Source: Mactromeris polynyma
Lineage: Eukaryota > Mollusca > Bivalvia > Venerida > Mactridae
Length of the DNA: 64,000 bases
Assembly: GCA_032209605.1 (NCBI GenBank)
Contig: JASFXZ010000016.1
Location: 17,236,001-17,300,000, forward strand
Reading direction: 5' to 3'
Part shown: positions 36,901 to 48,339 of the stretch, piece by piece
Position numbering within the stretch: the stretch's first letter is position 1
How the letters are laid out: each line of letters opens with the position of its first letter
The notes under the pieces: model-generated
The model's input: only the letters and a program-made list of their open reading frames with translations
Told to the model about the DNA's origin: nothing
Databases searched by the model: none
Position numbers and translations under genes: made by a program

Positions 36901-39900
36901 CCAAATTGATATTTTAGGTGAATATGTGGCCTGTTTACCTTTTAGAAGAGTTTCTCATTTTATGGATCTCAATTACACAATGCATTCAGGTACGGAATAC
37001 TACAACATGGAGATGCCTCCTGTGTTCTATGTACAGTGAAGAAACGCATGGTTTACTGATACCCAGACCAGACTGGAAGGACCAGCTTGTTGCATTTTAT
37101 AATCCCGAATCAATTCCGGTAACTATAAGCAAATGAGCGCTACTATGGGACTTACAACCTCTTCTGTAAGTTACGTCATTTCAAGAAAACGCAACATGTG
37201 ATGTCACTACTTGCAATCAGGAAACAATATTTACTCCATAAGGTCACTTCCTTTTCATATTGCCATATGGGGCAAATCTTGCTTACTGTCAGTTCATGGT
37301 GATGTCACATTTGACGTTTTCTGGAAATGACGTCACAAATAGGAGAGGTTGGAAATCGTACAGCGGCGCTCAAATTGAATTACCAGTAGGGTGAACAGAT
37401 GGCCCCGGAAACTTTATACAATTGAAATGTATATCACACACATGTATACCATAATTTTGGTTTGCTTAGGTTTAAACAGTGCTTAAACTTGATCCTCATC
37501 TCTTCTGTCTATCCACAATTTTCTTCTAAATGACAAATTGCTTTGGTGTAGAAAATGCTAACAGTTGAGAGAATAAGTTGCTACAGGGAACGCCACATAC
37601 ATATGACAGTGCCTCCCCACACATACATCCAGCAATAAATTATAATTCATGTCTTAACTTAAGCTTATTTATATTCAACGATAGTAAAGCAACTTAGTAA
37701 AACCTCACTTAATGACCAGCTGAAAAATAAGACCATCTCAAAATTAAGAACATAATTTTCAAATCCATTTTCACTGTCTTGCTCTTTCTTCAACCTCAAT
37801 ATTATGAACACCTCAATATTAAGTCCAATTTTCTAGGGTCCCAATGGTGGTCGTATTATTGAGGTTTTACTGTATTATAATTCCTCTATATGACTGCTGC
37901 AATGGTAACTTCAGAAACTGGAAGTTACTTACAACTAATGCTGGAATATGTTTTCAGATTTCGTTACAAGATTATCGGCCGTTTACGGGTAGAAGAATAC
38001 GTGTGTTGTCAATTTATGATGGTATCGGTGCAGCTAGAGTAGCTCTTGAAGGTCTTGGCTTAGATATAGACAGATATTTTACACTTGAAAGCAATCCTTA
38101 CGCTCATCGTATTACGTCACATAAGAACATGGTGGATAGTATAATGCTGAATGTGGACAGAATTGATAATGAATTGGTGAATATTTTTAAGATTTATATT
38201 GAGCAAATTTTTTGTCTTCTATATTTGGTTTTTGTTTAGAAATCACATCAGAATGGTGAAGTGCTATTATTTTCTATCTAAAATCATTTAGAGGCATAAA
38301 TGCCAGCAACCCTGACTCAGGACTGGGTGCAATATCAATGTGCTACTTGTATGATCCGCAGCCAAAGTTACAATCCTCATGAGGAATTGAAATGGATAAC
38401 TACTTAATTTGTCCTCTTACTGGAAGACTTGTAACAACAGAACCTATTGTCTATGGTTACTGGTAGACTTTAAAGAACAGTACCTATGCACTGTGATTTT
38501 TGTAAAGCTTGACAAGAGAACCAATTTTCAATGATTACTGGAAGCCTTCTTATAACAGTACCTATGCACTATGGCCTTGGTAGGAAAGGGTGAACAAAAT
38601 ACCATGAATATTATCATGTCCAGGAACCTTAAACGTGAATCTAATACATAAATAGAACTAATTACCTCTCGGCCATTTACAGCCTTGGAACTGTCAGTAC
38701 AAATAGGGTGGGTTTAAATTCATTTAACAGCTACCTCACACTTAACAGCTAATTGGTCTTTGATAACATATATGGGTAAATTGAATAAGTAGATAGTAAC
38801 TTATCATTAAAAGCAATTGACCATTATGTGTAAATTAAGATGTACACAGTATCGTAGATATTCACAGTATATAATACAGCATGAAGTAACGAGCAGGCTT
38901 ATACTGACTTTGCTCTCAGTAACTAATTTGTTTAAATCAGAATGCATGAGAACCACAAAATCTAGCCAATATAACAAGAGTATTTGTGCACTATGATTTC
39001 GAAGATGCTTTCAAAACAGCTTTACAATGGGAAGTTGTGTCGGACATTGTTAGTGCTAAAGTTTTGTATACTCTTTTGTACTTTATTCCAATGTTCTTTA
39101 AATGTTCAACATGATTTTAAGTAAATATTTCATTCTAGATAGAAGCAATCTTTCCTATAGATTTAGTGGTTGCTAACCTTCCCTGTGAGGATTTGGATGT
39201 CACTAAACCTGATGATCAGTCATTATGTAAGTAACTCTGTCTAATATTTTATATTTTACGAGTGCATGAATTGAGTCATTAACATGTTGATGTATGTTCA
39301 CTTTTGTGAACAATGTATTTTCAGAATTGGTCGATACGGTTCTATGCTGTTTTTTACATTATTCCGTATATGTATGACTGTTTGTTGATCTAACCAGTAT
39401 TCATGGATTACCAGCCATTACCAACATGTTCTTCCTATTGCAACTTACTACTTTCCCTCATGAATCTTAGGTTGATGGAAAATGAATGTATTATCTTCAG
39501 TGTTAATGGTCACTGAAATTACCTGGGTTATGGTCACCTGTGAATGGTGATTACAACCACCAGATTTGCGAGCATCTGCTCTTGTTACCTTTTTTCTGAA
39601 ACAACACAACAAATCATTTGGAAAGGTCTTTGTTGACAGCTTTAACATTTAAGTAATCATGTTCAACAGTGAACTACTTAATTTATTATTACCCATTGAA
39701 TGTGTCTGTCACTATGTGATTGTAAAAGCTAGTATATGATTTGATCATGCAGTTTTTAAAAGCATGGGCTGTAAACTTGTGGTACTGATTACTATTAATC
39801 GATGCTTTCTTAAATATTTTTCTATAATTATCATATAGATGACTCGGGATCTGTCCTATTAAAGATTTTATCAATAATTAAACTCGTGGAGTCCCTGCAT

Positions 39901-42900
39901 GTAAGCAAGGGAGGTAATCCCATTTACTGGATCATTGAGGGACCAGCAAGGATGAAGTCCAAAGCCAGAAACAAGATTTCAGATTTCATGAAGGTTTGTT
40001 TGTTGGGAATATAGTAAATTTCATTTTATGATTTCAAAAGAAATCAGTGTTTTGGATTGTGAAGTCGCTGCATTGCTCTTCAGGTTTATTTTATGTGTTT
40101 TCACCATACTCCTACTGTTTGGCATTTGGAGGAAGGTGTATAGCTGTCAAGGTATATTTTTAAATTGCTACTTCATCTAAGACAAATTACTCATTTTAAG
40201 AGGAGATGATGTGGCTGTCAATTGTGTAAATCATTTCATTTTAAGAGGAATACAATTATATGAACGCCTACTATATGTATTGTATTTATTTATTGAAGGT
40301 AACTCCTGTAAGCTTTGTATGTATGTTTTATGTTCATAGCTTAAGGAGTTACCTTCAATAAATAAAGTTTATTATTATCTCATAAGAAAACGATACAGTC
40401 CTGTCAAGTAGAGATTGTGTCTCATTTTAAGATTCAGACAAGTGACCTTCAAGTAAGTACTGCATCTCCTTTCAAGAGTCACATCAATGGCTGTCAATGA
40501 ATTACTGTTCATGTATTCCCATTTAAGAGGTTGTATTACCGTTGACTGCTGTAGTTGTCATTAAAATGTAAAAATGTTCCATTAATTGGCATACCAGCTC
40601 ACCATTTAATACCAAAAAAAGAATTCCCCGTTAATAAAGCTGAAACCTGACATACCACTTTCTTACACAGTGTTAAGTAAATATGTGTACAGTGATTGTT
40701 ATTGTGTTTTAGGTCAAACATAGCATGTGGGATGCTCAGTTTCTTTCTCCATATATTTGTCCAAAACTATATTGGGGCAATATTCCAGGGTTAAACAGGT
40801 AAGCTAGTTATTGTTAATTTCGGATAACATCTTAGTTATAATTTAAAATTGATATAATATTTACATAAATTTATGATATTATCAAATTAAGAAAAAGGAA
40901 ATTTTACTGACTTTATTGAATGTGTATAAATCATAAAACAATTAATGATTGAGGCCATTTGTTTATTATCTTGTTTTCTTTGCAGTGCAGTCCAGTGTTA
41001 CAGTGAGAATAAAGACAGACAGCAAATGCTAGATAAGTACCTGACTCAAATACCGGACAGAAAAGCCAACGTAAGTATACTGTGTTGCTCAAGTAAAAGG
41101 ATTATCAAATAGATATGCCCACTGATTGGCCTGCACCAATGAGGAACTGTGGTCTGTCAATTGATTTGCCTATATATGGAACTATTGTTTGATCGACTAA
41201 TTGACCTTCATAATTTAACTATTATCTACCTTGGGAGAATAACCAGCCCATGACTTGGTCGAATATTATAATTTCTACTGCACATTAGAATTACAGACTT
41301 AATATTTCTTTTCGTAAATCCGGTAAAGTCACCCACCCTAGTTGAAAATAGTATTTTCCCAATCTAAAACAGAAAAATTCCCAAATTCGGCAAGGTCTTA
41401 AAATGGAAATTCAGCATCGATTATTGATATGTTTGCGATTATTGATATGTTTGCGTCATAGTAATAGGGGAAAAAACAGCGATATCTCGAAATATCTTTA
41501 GACGGTGTTGACATTTGTAGGATTGAGAAAAATGTATTGTCAAGTTGTCGTAGGTAATACTTAAATAAAGTTGTTTTGAGAAAAATTTTTGTTTTTTTCA
41601 ATAAATGTTACCTAAAAGTTTTCCCAAATTACACAGTTGCCCCGCTTATTTTCCCAACCAGAATGGACCTGGGACCATTCCCAAAACGGTGAAAAAGCCA
41701 TAAAACCGCCTGGAACGCTCGGGGCTATTGGTGTACTGGGATGAACTATATGTAGTTTTCAGTATTTAGTGGAACACGGGATGTACTTCAGGCTTTATCT
41801 AACTGTATTTATTTTCAGGTGACAGCTTTGCGCAACACTGCTATAGACTTTGATGATGGTATGACAAATGGCTCCATTGAAATGATGGATGATGATTATG
41901 ATTTATGGGAGACATCATTAATTAGATATGAGGAAGATTATTTGGAAGAAGCGGATTTGATTGGTCCTGTTGATTATTTTAGAATTATAAGTGAGCGTAT
42001 GACTATGTATAGTGATGAATCTGATCAACAGGATTTGTCAATGTACGAGAAAAACATGGGAGAAGAAACGATGTATACTTTACCAGTATTGATGGAAAAT
42101 AAGGAAAGTGTTATTTGGGTGTCTGAAGTAGAAAGGTATGTGTATTTTATTTATGAAGTATTCTTTCATATCAACCTATCGCTTAAAAATGTATATATAA
42201 ATGTTTAATAATGTAAGATTAACTGATCATAGACTTTATTATGTGTTAATAACTGTAAAAAACTGTCCTGAATCCTCATTCTGTATGCAGTTGGCTCCTG
42301 GAAGGGCAATTGTTGATTCCAGAAAATGTTTTCGAGTTACGATATGTATTTATTGGGAATGCAGAACGATGATACCCCTCACAAACAAAATCTCTTCAAT
42401 TGATTTTTAGTAAGGAGCACCAGCCCTTACACCAGCCCTTACACCAACCCTTACACCAGCCCTTACTGTGACATTTAAAGACGACCCCTTGAGTAACTCT
42501 CTTTGGTCCAACAAAACAGTTTCATACTAGAGATATCATAAATGTAATTTGACAACTTTACGCATGTTGGCATGAAAAACAATGTTTTATTATCACATAT
42601 TCAGATTCACTTAATAAGCATCCCGTTAGTACTATTCTTGACGATTAAATCTGACAAGATACTGTTGCTCATATCGACATGTTGAATCAGTGTTTCTTAT
42701 TTCACGGATTGAAAAGTTGCTTCTCGCCTCGTCATTGGTCTTCCTGCCTTTTCGACCAGCGTTCTTTTCGTTGTCAGATTGTCCGTATCGTTGTAATAGC
42801 TAAGACATATTAGGTCAAAGTCATATCAGTTATTTCAATTAATAATTGTGTTACTACAGCCCTACTTACTGAGCCGTATTGAGATTTGATTTTATATCCG

Positions 42901-44218
42901 GTGGCATTTCCTACCCGTGAGGCGCCATGCTAAAAGTGTGCCGGTATTCTGTTTATAGAAGTCGCCATGCGGTGACAGCTATTCTCGACACCTGGGCATT
43001 TCGTTCGAAATAACTGTATCAATTATATCGGTGCAAGTGCTTTGATTTTGGGAACTCAATTTCGGCCATTAAATGTATTTTCGTAACAATATACATGGCC
43101 TCAATACATCTATTTTGTTGTGAGTTGTGAGTTGAAAAAGATCGAAGTTCAGTCGGAATGAAATTGTCAACGAAAGTGAGTATTATGGTGTTTTTGCCTT
43201 TTGTCAGTGCATTGAGTATTTTAGAACCGGCGTCTGAGGCAATGCATTATTAAATGAATGTGAATTAATGCTCCTTATTCAGTTATATGAAAGAGAGACA
43301 ATAAGTAACTACAGGAAACGCCACATACATAAGACAGTGCCTCCCCATGCAGACCTCCGGGAAAACAACAAGGTTAAAAGGTTATGTTACAATAGAACAC
43401 TTATTGTAGTTATCAACAGTGTGACAGACGGGCGTTTCTGAGGTATTGCGACTTTATGTGGTAGACAGCAGAATACAGCATTAATTATTTAAATCATACA
43501 CAATAATTGGAATTATTATCAGTGAAGTCATTGATTCTCCTAGTTATTCCTTGTGGTCTGCTGGGCCATTCCTTGTGCCTCAGTTCCTTAATATGTGTAC
43601 CGTTTGACCTCCTTTAGTGCCTTATGTTTTGTGGATTGTTGTTTTTCTGGAGATCTGCGTGGGGAGGCACTGTCTTATGTTTGTGAAATTCACTGTAGTT
43701 ACGTATTCTCTCTCTTTTTTTTCACACAAAGAAAGAATTTTCCTCTGCAAATGTTTTTGGTGATATTCCGGTAATTAGCACCATGTCAAAAGTAGCATTG
43801 TCTCCTGTTTCAACTGAACGCTGAAGAGTGTTTAGCCAGTGTTCAGTCTGTGACATGATCATACATTCATTTGAGAAATATTTTCTAAATTAGCGAATGT
43901 TCATATTCTAACATTTTCTAATGAACATTTACCTACATACTAACCCATGTTTTAATAGTTTTACAGCCAAGTTTGAATACCATGTGCTCGAAATTATCAC
44001 CATCAGTAATAATGTAAAAGGATATCGGTAGGTTGTACAAGTATTTGACTGTCTTCAATATGTTGGTACATTTTAGAATTCTGGGATTCCCTTCACATTA
44101 CACTGACTGCCCAAGGGTGGATTTACCTCAACGTCAGAAGTTGTTGAAGAAAACACCAAGTGTAAATATTTTGAAGGAGATACTAAAACCTCTGATGTAT
44201 ACGTTTGTTACTAAGTGA
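27964..44218 (+). CDS. DNMT3: DNMT3-family DNA (cytosine-5) methyltransferase-like protein, complete split gene
   Basis: A de novo-type DNA methyltransferase family member acting on chromatin. Nineteen coding exons by GT-AG sites and phase: 27964-28171, 29056-29160, 30050-30534, 31193-31339, 31787-31888, 32515-32647, 33189-33350, 33945-34030, 34930-34977, 35974-36038, 36260-36314, 36990-37118, 37958-38176, 39139-39226, 39839-39993, 40713-40798, 40986-41070, 41819-42135, 44077-44218. They sum to 2817 bp, one frame of 938 residues. Domains: N-terminal basic/low-complexity region (1-266, with an NLS-like stretch RKSRRFATRRSRR), PWWP (267-393), linker, ADD (about 447-575), methyltransferase (576-938). 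The ATG follows an acceptor, implying an upstream 5' UTR exon I could not place. Exon 2 could instead end at 29142 without changing phase. A poly(A) signal AATAAA lies at 44439. The family is certain; enzymatic activity is doubtful (see the methyltransferase entry). Confidence 0.92.
29690..29960 (+). repeat. Dispersed repeat, matches 17905-18165 inverted
   Basis: Same family as the block in the USP37 intron; here it lies in the DNMT3-like intron between exons 2 and 3, about 90 bp from the exon 3 acceptor. Confidence 0.7.
31193..32647 (+). other. DNMT3: DNMT3-like exons 4-6: PWWP domain
   Basis: Exon 4 reads LLWAKFGKRWWPSIKI then LWVMWFGDYQITR, matching the DNMT3 PWWP core (VWGKLRGFSWWP and WVMWFGD in mammals). 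The aromatic cage positions W-W and W-F-G-D are kept, consistent with reading methylated H3K36. Exon 5 adds the C-terminal helices (VKQLHAVGFGRHFKQHY) and exon 6 continues towards the linker. Confidence 0.92.
32030..32260. repeat. Dispersed repeat piece, related to 33490-33835
   Basis: Both share AAGGTCA.GGTCAAACTGAC, TTAATTAAAATC.TCTCG and CTCTTGTT ends and sit in neighbouring DNMT3-like introns. Non-coding; possibly the 3' end of a retroelement. Confidence 0.45.
34071..34360. repeat. Tandem repeat of about 60 bp, four to five units
   Basis: Unit contains GCTGTATCTTGTATTCACTG, GGGGATTCAAGAATAATTGA and TTTTAGGCGTACTTT; the last units are degraded. In the DNMT3-like intron after exon 8. Confidence 0.93.
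35448..35561. repeat. Hairpin-forming inverted repeat
   Basis: The left arm GTTAGTAGATTTTAAGTAAA continuing to TAAGAAG pairs with the right arm CTTCTTAACCAATAAGATTT continuing to CTACTAAC around a GC-rich loop with GCGAGCGAGC. Confidence 0.8.
35566..35791. mobile_element. MITE-like element, abutting the hairpin
   Basis: TTAGAATGTAACCTACATTT at the left is mirrored by AAATGTAGGTTGCATTCTAA at the right with one mismatch, both next to ATTGGC. It lies directly beside 35448-35561, so the two may be one compound element. Confidence 0.75.
36356..36405 (+). repeat. tRNA-like fragment (B box only)
   Basis: GGTTCGAATCCGTAGACCTG then GGTTCGATTCCCGGTAGTGCC has a good B box and a 3' acceptor-like end but no A box or cloverleaf, so it is a SINE or tRNA relic. 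Confidence 0.5.
37133..37373. mobile_element. MITE-like element, full length
   Basis: Left end GAGCGCTACTATGGGACTTA...GACGTCA-type sequence is inverted at the right end (...TGACGTCACAAATAGG to GGCGCTC). It begins about 15 bp after the DNMT3-like exon 12 donor. A partial copy is at 10105-10260. Confidence 0.75.
37695..37872. mobile_element. Pogo/Tigger-like MITE, copy 4
   Basis: AGTAAAACCTCACTTAATGA to TATTGAGGTTTTACTG; it lies about 85 bp upstream of DNMT3-like exon 13. Its counterpart in copy B is at 54071-54249. Confidence 0.78.
40284..40367. repeat. Hairpin in the intron before DNMT3-like exon 16
   Basis: TTTATTTATTGAAGGTAACT then CCT pairs with AGGAGTTACCTTCAATAAAT then AAA around a loop of about 30 bp. 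The copy B version is at about 56934-57009. Confidence 0.85.
42418..42468. repeat. 12-bp tandem repeat (ACCAGCCCTTAC)
   Basis: Four units in copy A (one variant, ACCAACCCTTAC) and three in copy B near 59048-59086. In the last DNMT3-like intron. Confidence 0.85.
43290..43725. mobile_element. MITE-like element with terminal repeats of about 80 bp, in the last DNMT3-like intron
   Basis: The left end has GTAACTACAGGAAACGCCAC then ATACATAAGACAGTGCCTCCCC. The right end has the inverse (GGGGAGGCACTGTCTTATGT ... CTGTAGTTACGTATTCTCTC). Single ends of the same family occur at 34713, 37572, 46700, 53943 and 63225; the copy B counterpart is at 59908-60405. Confidence 0.8.
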
Positions 44219-45194
44219 CTTCGAAAGGTTTTAAAGACGTAGTTAACTTTATTCTTGCACCCGTTTTGGGTGTTGTCAAAGTATAGGCAAAATCGTGTAC
44301 TAGTTTGAAAATCTTGACCACAGTAGGTACCTGGCAATGTTCAGTACTGAAGGCGAAGTTTGCATTGAATGGATGAAAAACGTCCAATTCTGGTGGTGTT
44401 ACTAGTTCCCTATTTTGTGTATATTACAGCATAATCGGAATAAATGATTATTAAAATAATGATTTTTTATTTTTGAAATTATGTTTTTGATGGGAAAAAT
44501 GTTTTTTTGTAATATTTTGCAATTTTTTTAGATTCTGTTCTGTTTCAATTATTTGCATCTCAACTTGTACCGTTTTCATTATTAGGTAAATGCAGACAGA
44601 CGATTTTGCCTGTTTTGCTAGATCATTGACAGATAGAAAAAATCTTCATCATATTATAGAAATTATGTAGAGAGAGCATTGAAGGATATATTTTTTACTG
44701 TTTTGTATTCATTATGACGTGGTTTCTATGGTCCAAAGATGGTTTTAGCATCTTAATGTACTTGTTTACATAAACACATATCTACATTACTTAGATCGAT
44801 TGTAACCGTCTTTTTGTTAGGCATAGAAGATACTGTAAACAATCTGTTGGAAAATATATTGCAGTAAAATAAAAAAAAATGAATAGTGTTTTGCCGTGTG
44901 TTAGTAATGCACGAAGTTATATTTAGTGGTACAGATCTAGATCAGTGATGTTTGGTTGATTTTTATTGGTTAATAATACATTGTAATAATAAGGAAATAG
45001 ATATTAATGACCGTTACGTAAAACTATAAAGAAATAAAGATGTACTCATTTTGTTATCCTAACGTTTCGACCATACAATTGGTCTTAATCAGTGAAGTAA
45101 GAAAATCAATAACCAATGACAATACAATCATAATCTTACATGCTTATAACATACTAATCCTACAGACATTCAATATAATAATTAAAAACAAGAC

Positions 45195-46500
45195 TGTACA
45201 TCAGTTTCAAGGAATAAACGCATGTTTTAAAATAACACTATATCGGAAAAGCGCAGAAAATAACAAACATCAAAATAGATTGTATGGCAGACAGAGAGGT
45301 GAGTTTTATTCACTTACCACTCCACACTGACACAGCCTTTTACCGAATTTCTTTTGTGTATTAATGGTTTACGCATGGAAAATGCAACGTTTTTCATAAT
45401 AGCAACCGAACCGTCAATCTGGAATTAGTGATGTTTATAGATTGGCCTACATCCGTGTTGTCAACGATTATTTGAGTGAAATAATATTCGTCTTAAGACG
45501 TGCACAATAAGTCGACAGTGCTTTCATTGTCAGTTAAGTGTAGCTTTCAGAAAGATTGATGCCGTTAATTAAGCAGTCTAATGAATACGTTATACAATTG
45601 AAATTGTTAAAACTGCCGTTGCAATGTATCGACATACTGAATATGAAAAACACAAGTAAAACATTTCTAAAAATTGCAGAAATATTGCCCATGATTACGA
45701 AAATTTCTGTGCTCGCTCCTTCCCTCGATCAACAAAATACTACCAACGTATACATGTTTTTCGGTGCAGCCGTACTAACATGGCTTTGCTATTTGCATAT
45801 CCGTGTTGTGTGAACCAATCAAATCTTACGTTTACCACCAAGGCAATTTCTCTTCAACCGAACAACGTTTTTAACTTTGACGCATATTGGTTGATCTTTC
45901 GATAAGGGGTACGTTAACTTACCGAAATCAACTGAATTTCGGTGAATTTACCGAAATCCATTTTGGATCTGGAGTGACCAGCAATCGTAACATCTCGGCA
46001 TTGTTTATGTTGCACAATAAATGTTAACCTTCAAATTGCACCGACCATCTTTTTTCAAGATATTTCTTGTTATCTTTTTATTTATTATGTATCAGTTTCA
46101 AGGAATAAGCGGATGTTAGAAATAATATCGGATAAGCGCAGAAAAATACAAAGCAAACAAACGAAGCACTTATTGTGCGTTACTACAAAATAGATTTTAT
46201 GGTTAACATAGAAGTAAGTTTTAATCACACGTGAGTGTGAGCACATATCGGTATTCTAATCTAAATTGTAAGGTCCACACTGACACAGCCGTTTACCGAA
46301 GTATTTTTGTGTATTATAGTTTACACATGGAATGTGAAACGTTTTGTTTTTCATAATAGCAACTAAACTTTCAATCTGGAAGAAGTGATTTTTATAAATT
46401 CCCCAACGTTCGTGTTGTCCGCGATTTTTTACTGAACATAATGCGCCTTAAGACGTACAAAGTGTTCATTGTCCGTTACGATTGGTCAGAAAGATTGATT
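45195..46500. repeat. Old tandem duplication of about 350 bp units
   Basis: 45195-45560 and 46090-46500 share GTTTCAAGGAATAA.CG, GCGCAGAAAA, CACACTGACACAGCC.TTTA and CTTAAGACGT in the same order, with clear divergence. The same pair exists in copy B (about 61985-62340 and 62632-63060). Confidence 0.75.
45762..46071 (+). mobile_element. Element of about 310 bp present in copy A only
   Basis: Copy B reads straight from ACGTATACATGTTT to ATCTTTTTATTTATTATG, where copy A has about 310 extra bases. The extra segment is the inverse of 6223-6510, so it is a dispersed family and the difference is an insertion, not a deletion. Confidence 0.85.
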
Positions 46501-48339
46501 CTGGCAAATAAGCGGTCTAATGTATTTTTTATACTTTTGAAACTGAGAGAAAATCCCGTTGAAATTTACCAATATAATGAATATGACTAACAGAAGTGCA
46601 TACATATGGAGAAATATGGTACATGTACTATGAACGTGGAGCATTTTAATAAAAACCATCGAATATTGCAACACATCACACACCATATAAAAGGGAAAAT
46701 AATTTACTACGGGGAACGCCACACACATAAGACAGTGCCTCCCAACACAGAACTCCGGGAAAACATTCAGATGTACAAAAGCACAACGCTGATGCATTGT
46801 TGATCCAATTTTAAACACAAGTATTTAAATAAGCAAACCAAATTCATGATTAATAAGACATACAAAAGCTGATGCCTTATTGAGTCAGTTTTAAAGTTTG
46901 AAAAAGTATATTCAGCAAACAAAATTCAATATTAATGAACACACTCATTACGAGATGTATATAGTATATTTTTTATAATATTTAGTGAACAAGGATTAGC
47001 CTGCTAAATGTGATTGTATCAGACGAACACATGGAATCCTGTGTAATACAATAACAATAATAATAGCAACAACAGAAAACAAACAATTGACATCGAAACA
47101 TGGCACGGTATACTGACAAAATCATGCTCAACATAGCAGGCTAAATTTCTTTGATTTGACATTCCAGGATTTCTATGACTACATTTGACAGGTTAGTTAG
47201 ACAAGCAAATATATGTTAAATTACGAAAATATGTATTATATTTTGTGAAGCAATGATTGTACAATTTAATTTATTGATCATTATAGCAAGATAAAAGTAT
47301 TATATAAACATACATCAAACATCTGACTTGCTTCGCGATGTTCAATTTTGTGTCAATATCAACAGCAATAATACATTCGATAGTGACATCAATAATATTG
47401 TATCAAGTAAGCCCAGTCTTACGTATCTTGCCTTATACAGCAAAACATTGATGAACGAAATATTAAAAAGTTCATTTTATACACACAGTCGGATCGCTTT
47501 GAAAGTGTGCAACCCATGGCAGTCGCAATCAACAATTTCACTACACAGTAGTGTAACTATTGACGTTTTGTAGTTATAAGTTTGAAGATGCTATTTTCTG
47601 AAGTGTTGTCATCCTGGCAAACCCATCCTTTATGTAATGTTCATACGTTGTGCAAACATAAGTAAAATGGGATTGTATAGTATCCATAGTCTTCAGCCTT
47701 GTCTCAATTATCCAACTACCTAATTCTGAAACAGCAATTAATTTTTATATACATGTATATACAAACTGCATGTAACCAATGGAATTGTCATGTTTTATGG
47801 GTTGTATATTTACCCGAAAGTGTTTTACTTCCTACTACTCAACGATTAAGTATATAAATTTGGGGAACACCAACGTACGAGGTGTGTCCGAAAAATACGC
47901 GTAATAGTTTAATATTTTCTAAATACAAACGTACAAAGTAAAGTTTTGGTTTATATTATGTAATGTGACATATAATAAATAATTTGTAATATTTTTGTTA
48001 AAGTTTGAATTAAAACTTCGAATGCTAGAGCAATTTTATGCAATCTGGTAAGGTATAGCGGGGTAAGTCATAAAATGTACGATTTTAAACCTCAACATGT
48101 AGTTGAACATGTTACTCGTATATGTAGTAATGAAGCAACGACAAAGTAAACCACGATAAGAACATCACTAAAATATATATCTGACAAAAAGACCAATGTT
48201 ATTTTGATATTACATTTATATTGAAATATTTTGGATTGAATGTAATGATGAAAAGGCATATTTAACGATGTCTTTGAATAGTGTTCACGATAATGTTCAA
48301 TAAATTATTACCAAAATGCTGTAACTGAGTAACGTGGGA

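Larger units (their letters stand above)
33945..37118 (+). other. DNMT3: DNMT3-like exons 8-12: ADD zinc-finger domain
   Basis: Five small exons build a full ADD (ATRX-DNMT3-DNMT3L) module. Cysteines run YCLSC..C..C..C (GATA-like finger), HAIDDDGYYVYCSVC, then CLCVCEEVDCGRSFCASC and WRCLLC (PHD-like finger), followed by the THGLLIPRPDW helix. The spacing agrees with mammalian DNMT3A, and the DDDGY stretch in the unmodified-H3K4 binding surface is intact. Junctions are phase 0, 0, 2, 0, 0 from exon 8 to exon 12. Confidence 0.92.
37958..44218 (+). other. DNMT3: DNMT3-like exons 13-19: divergent C5-methyltransferase domain
   Basis: Motif I is RVLSIYDGIGAARVALEGLG (DNMT3A has LSLFDGIATG). Motif II Glu is kept (FTLESN). 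Motif IV is NLPCEDLD with catalytic Cys about residue 664, in place of GGSPCNDLS. Motif VI is WIIEGPARM in place of WLFENVVAM: Glu kept, Asn and Val lost. YWGNIPGLN matches YFWGNLPGMN. Motif VIII is VTALRNTAID in place of RTITTRSNSI. The end (IWVSEVERILGFPSHYTD, then LLKKTPSVNILKEILKPL) is clearly DNMT3 but lacks the Gly and Trp of GRSWSVP in motif X. The FF dimer interface (LFFEFY) reads VLLKIL. Exon 18 carries an acidic insertion of roughly 75 residues. All junctions keep frame. Confidence 0.9.
37573..47890. repeat. Duplicated segment, copy A
   Basis: Collinear and nearly identical, in exons and introns, with 53943-64000. It covers DNMT3-like exons 13-19 and about 3.7 kb of 3' flank. Differences seen: an element of about 310 bp at 45762-46071 and sequence around 46850-47200 are present only here, and the 75-bp repeat near 38480 has one full unit here against four in copy B. 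Confidence 0.92.

Noticed and set aside
42201..42410. Short ORF after exon 18, conserved in copy B
   Set aside because: Lies in the intron, overlaps no plausible splice frame, and is conserved only because the whole segment is duplicated.
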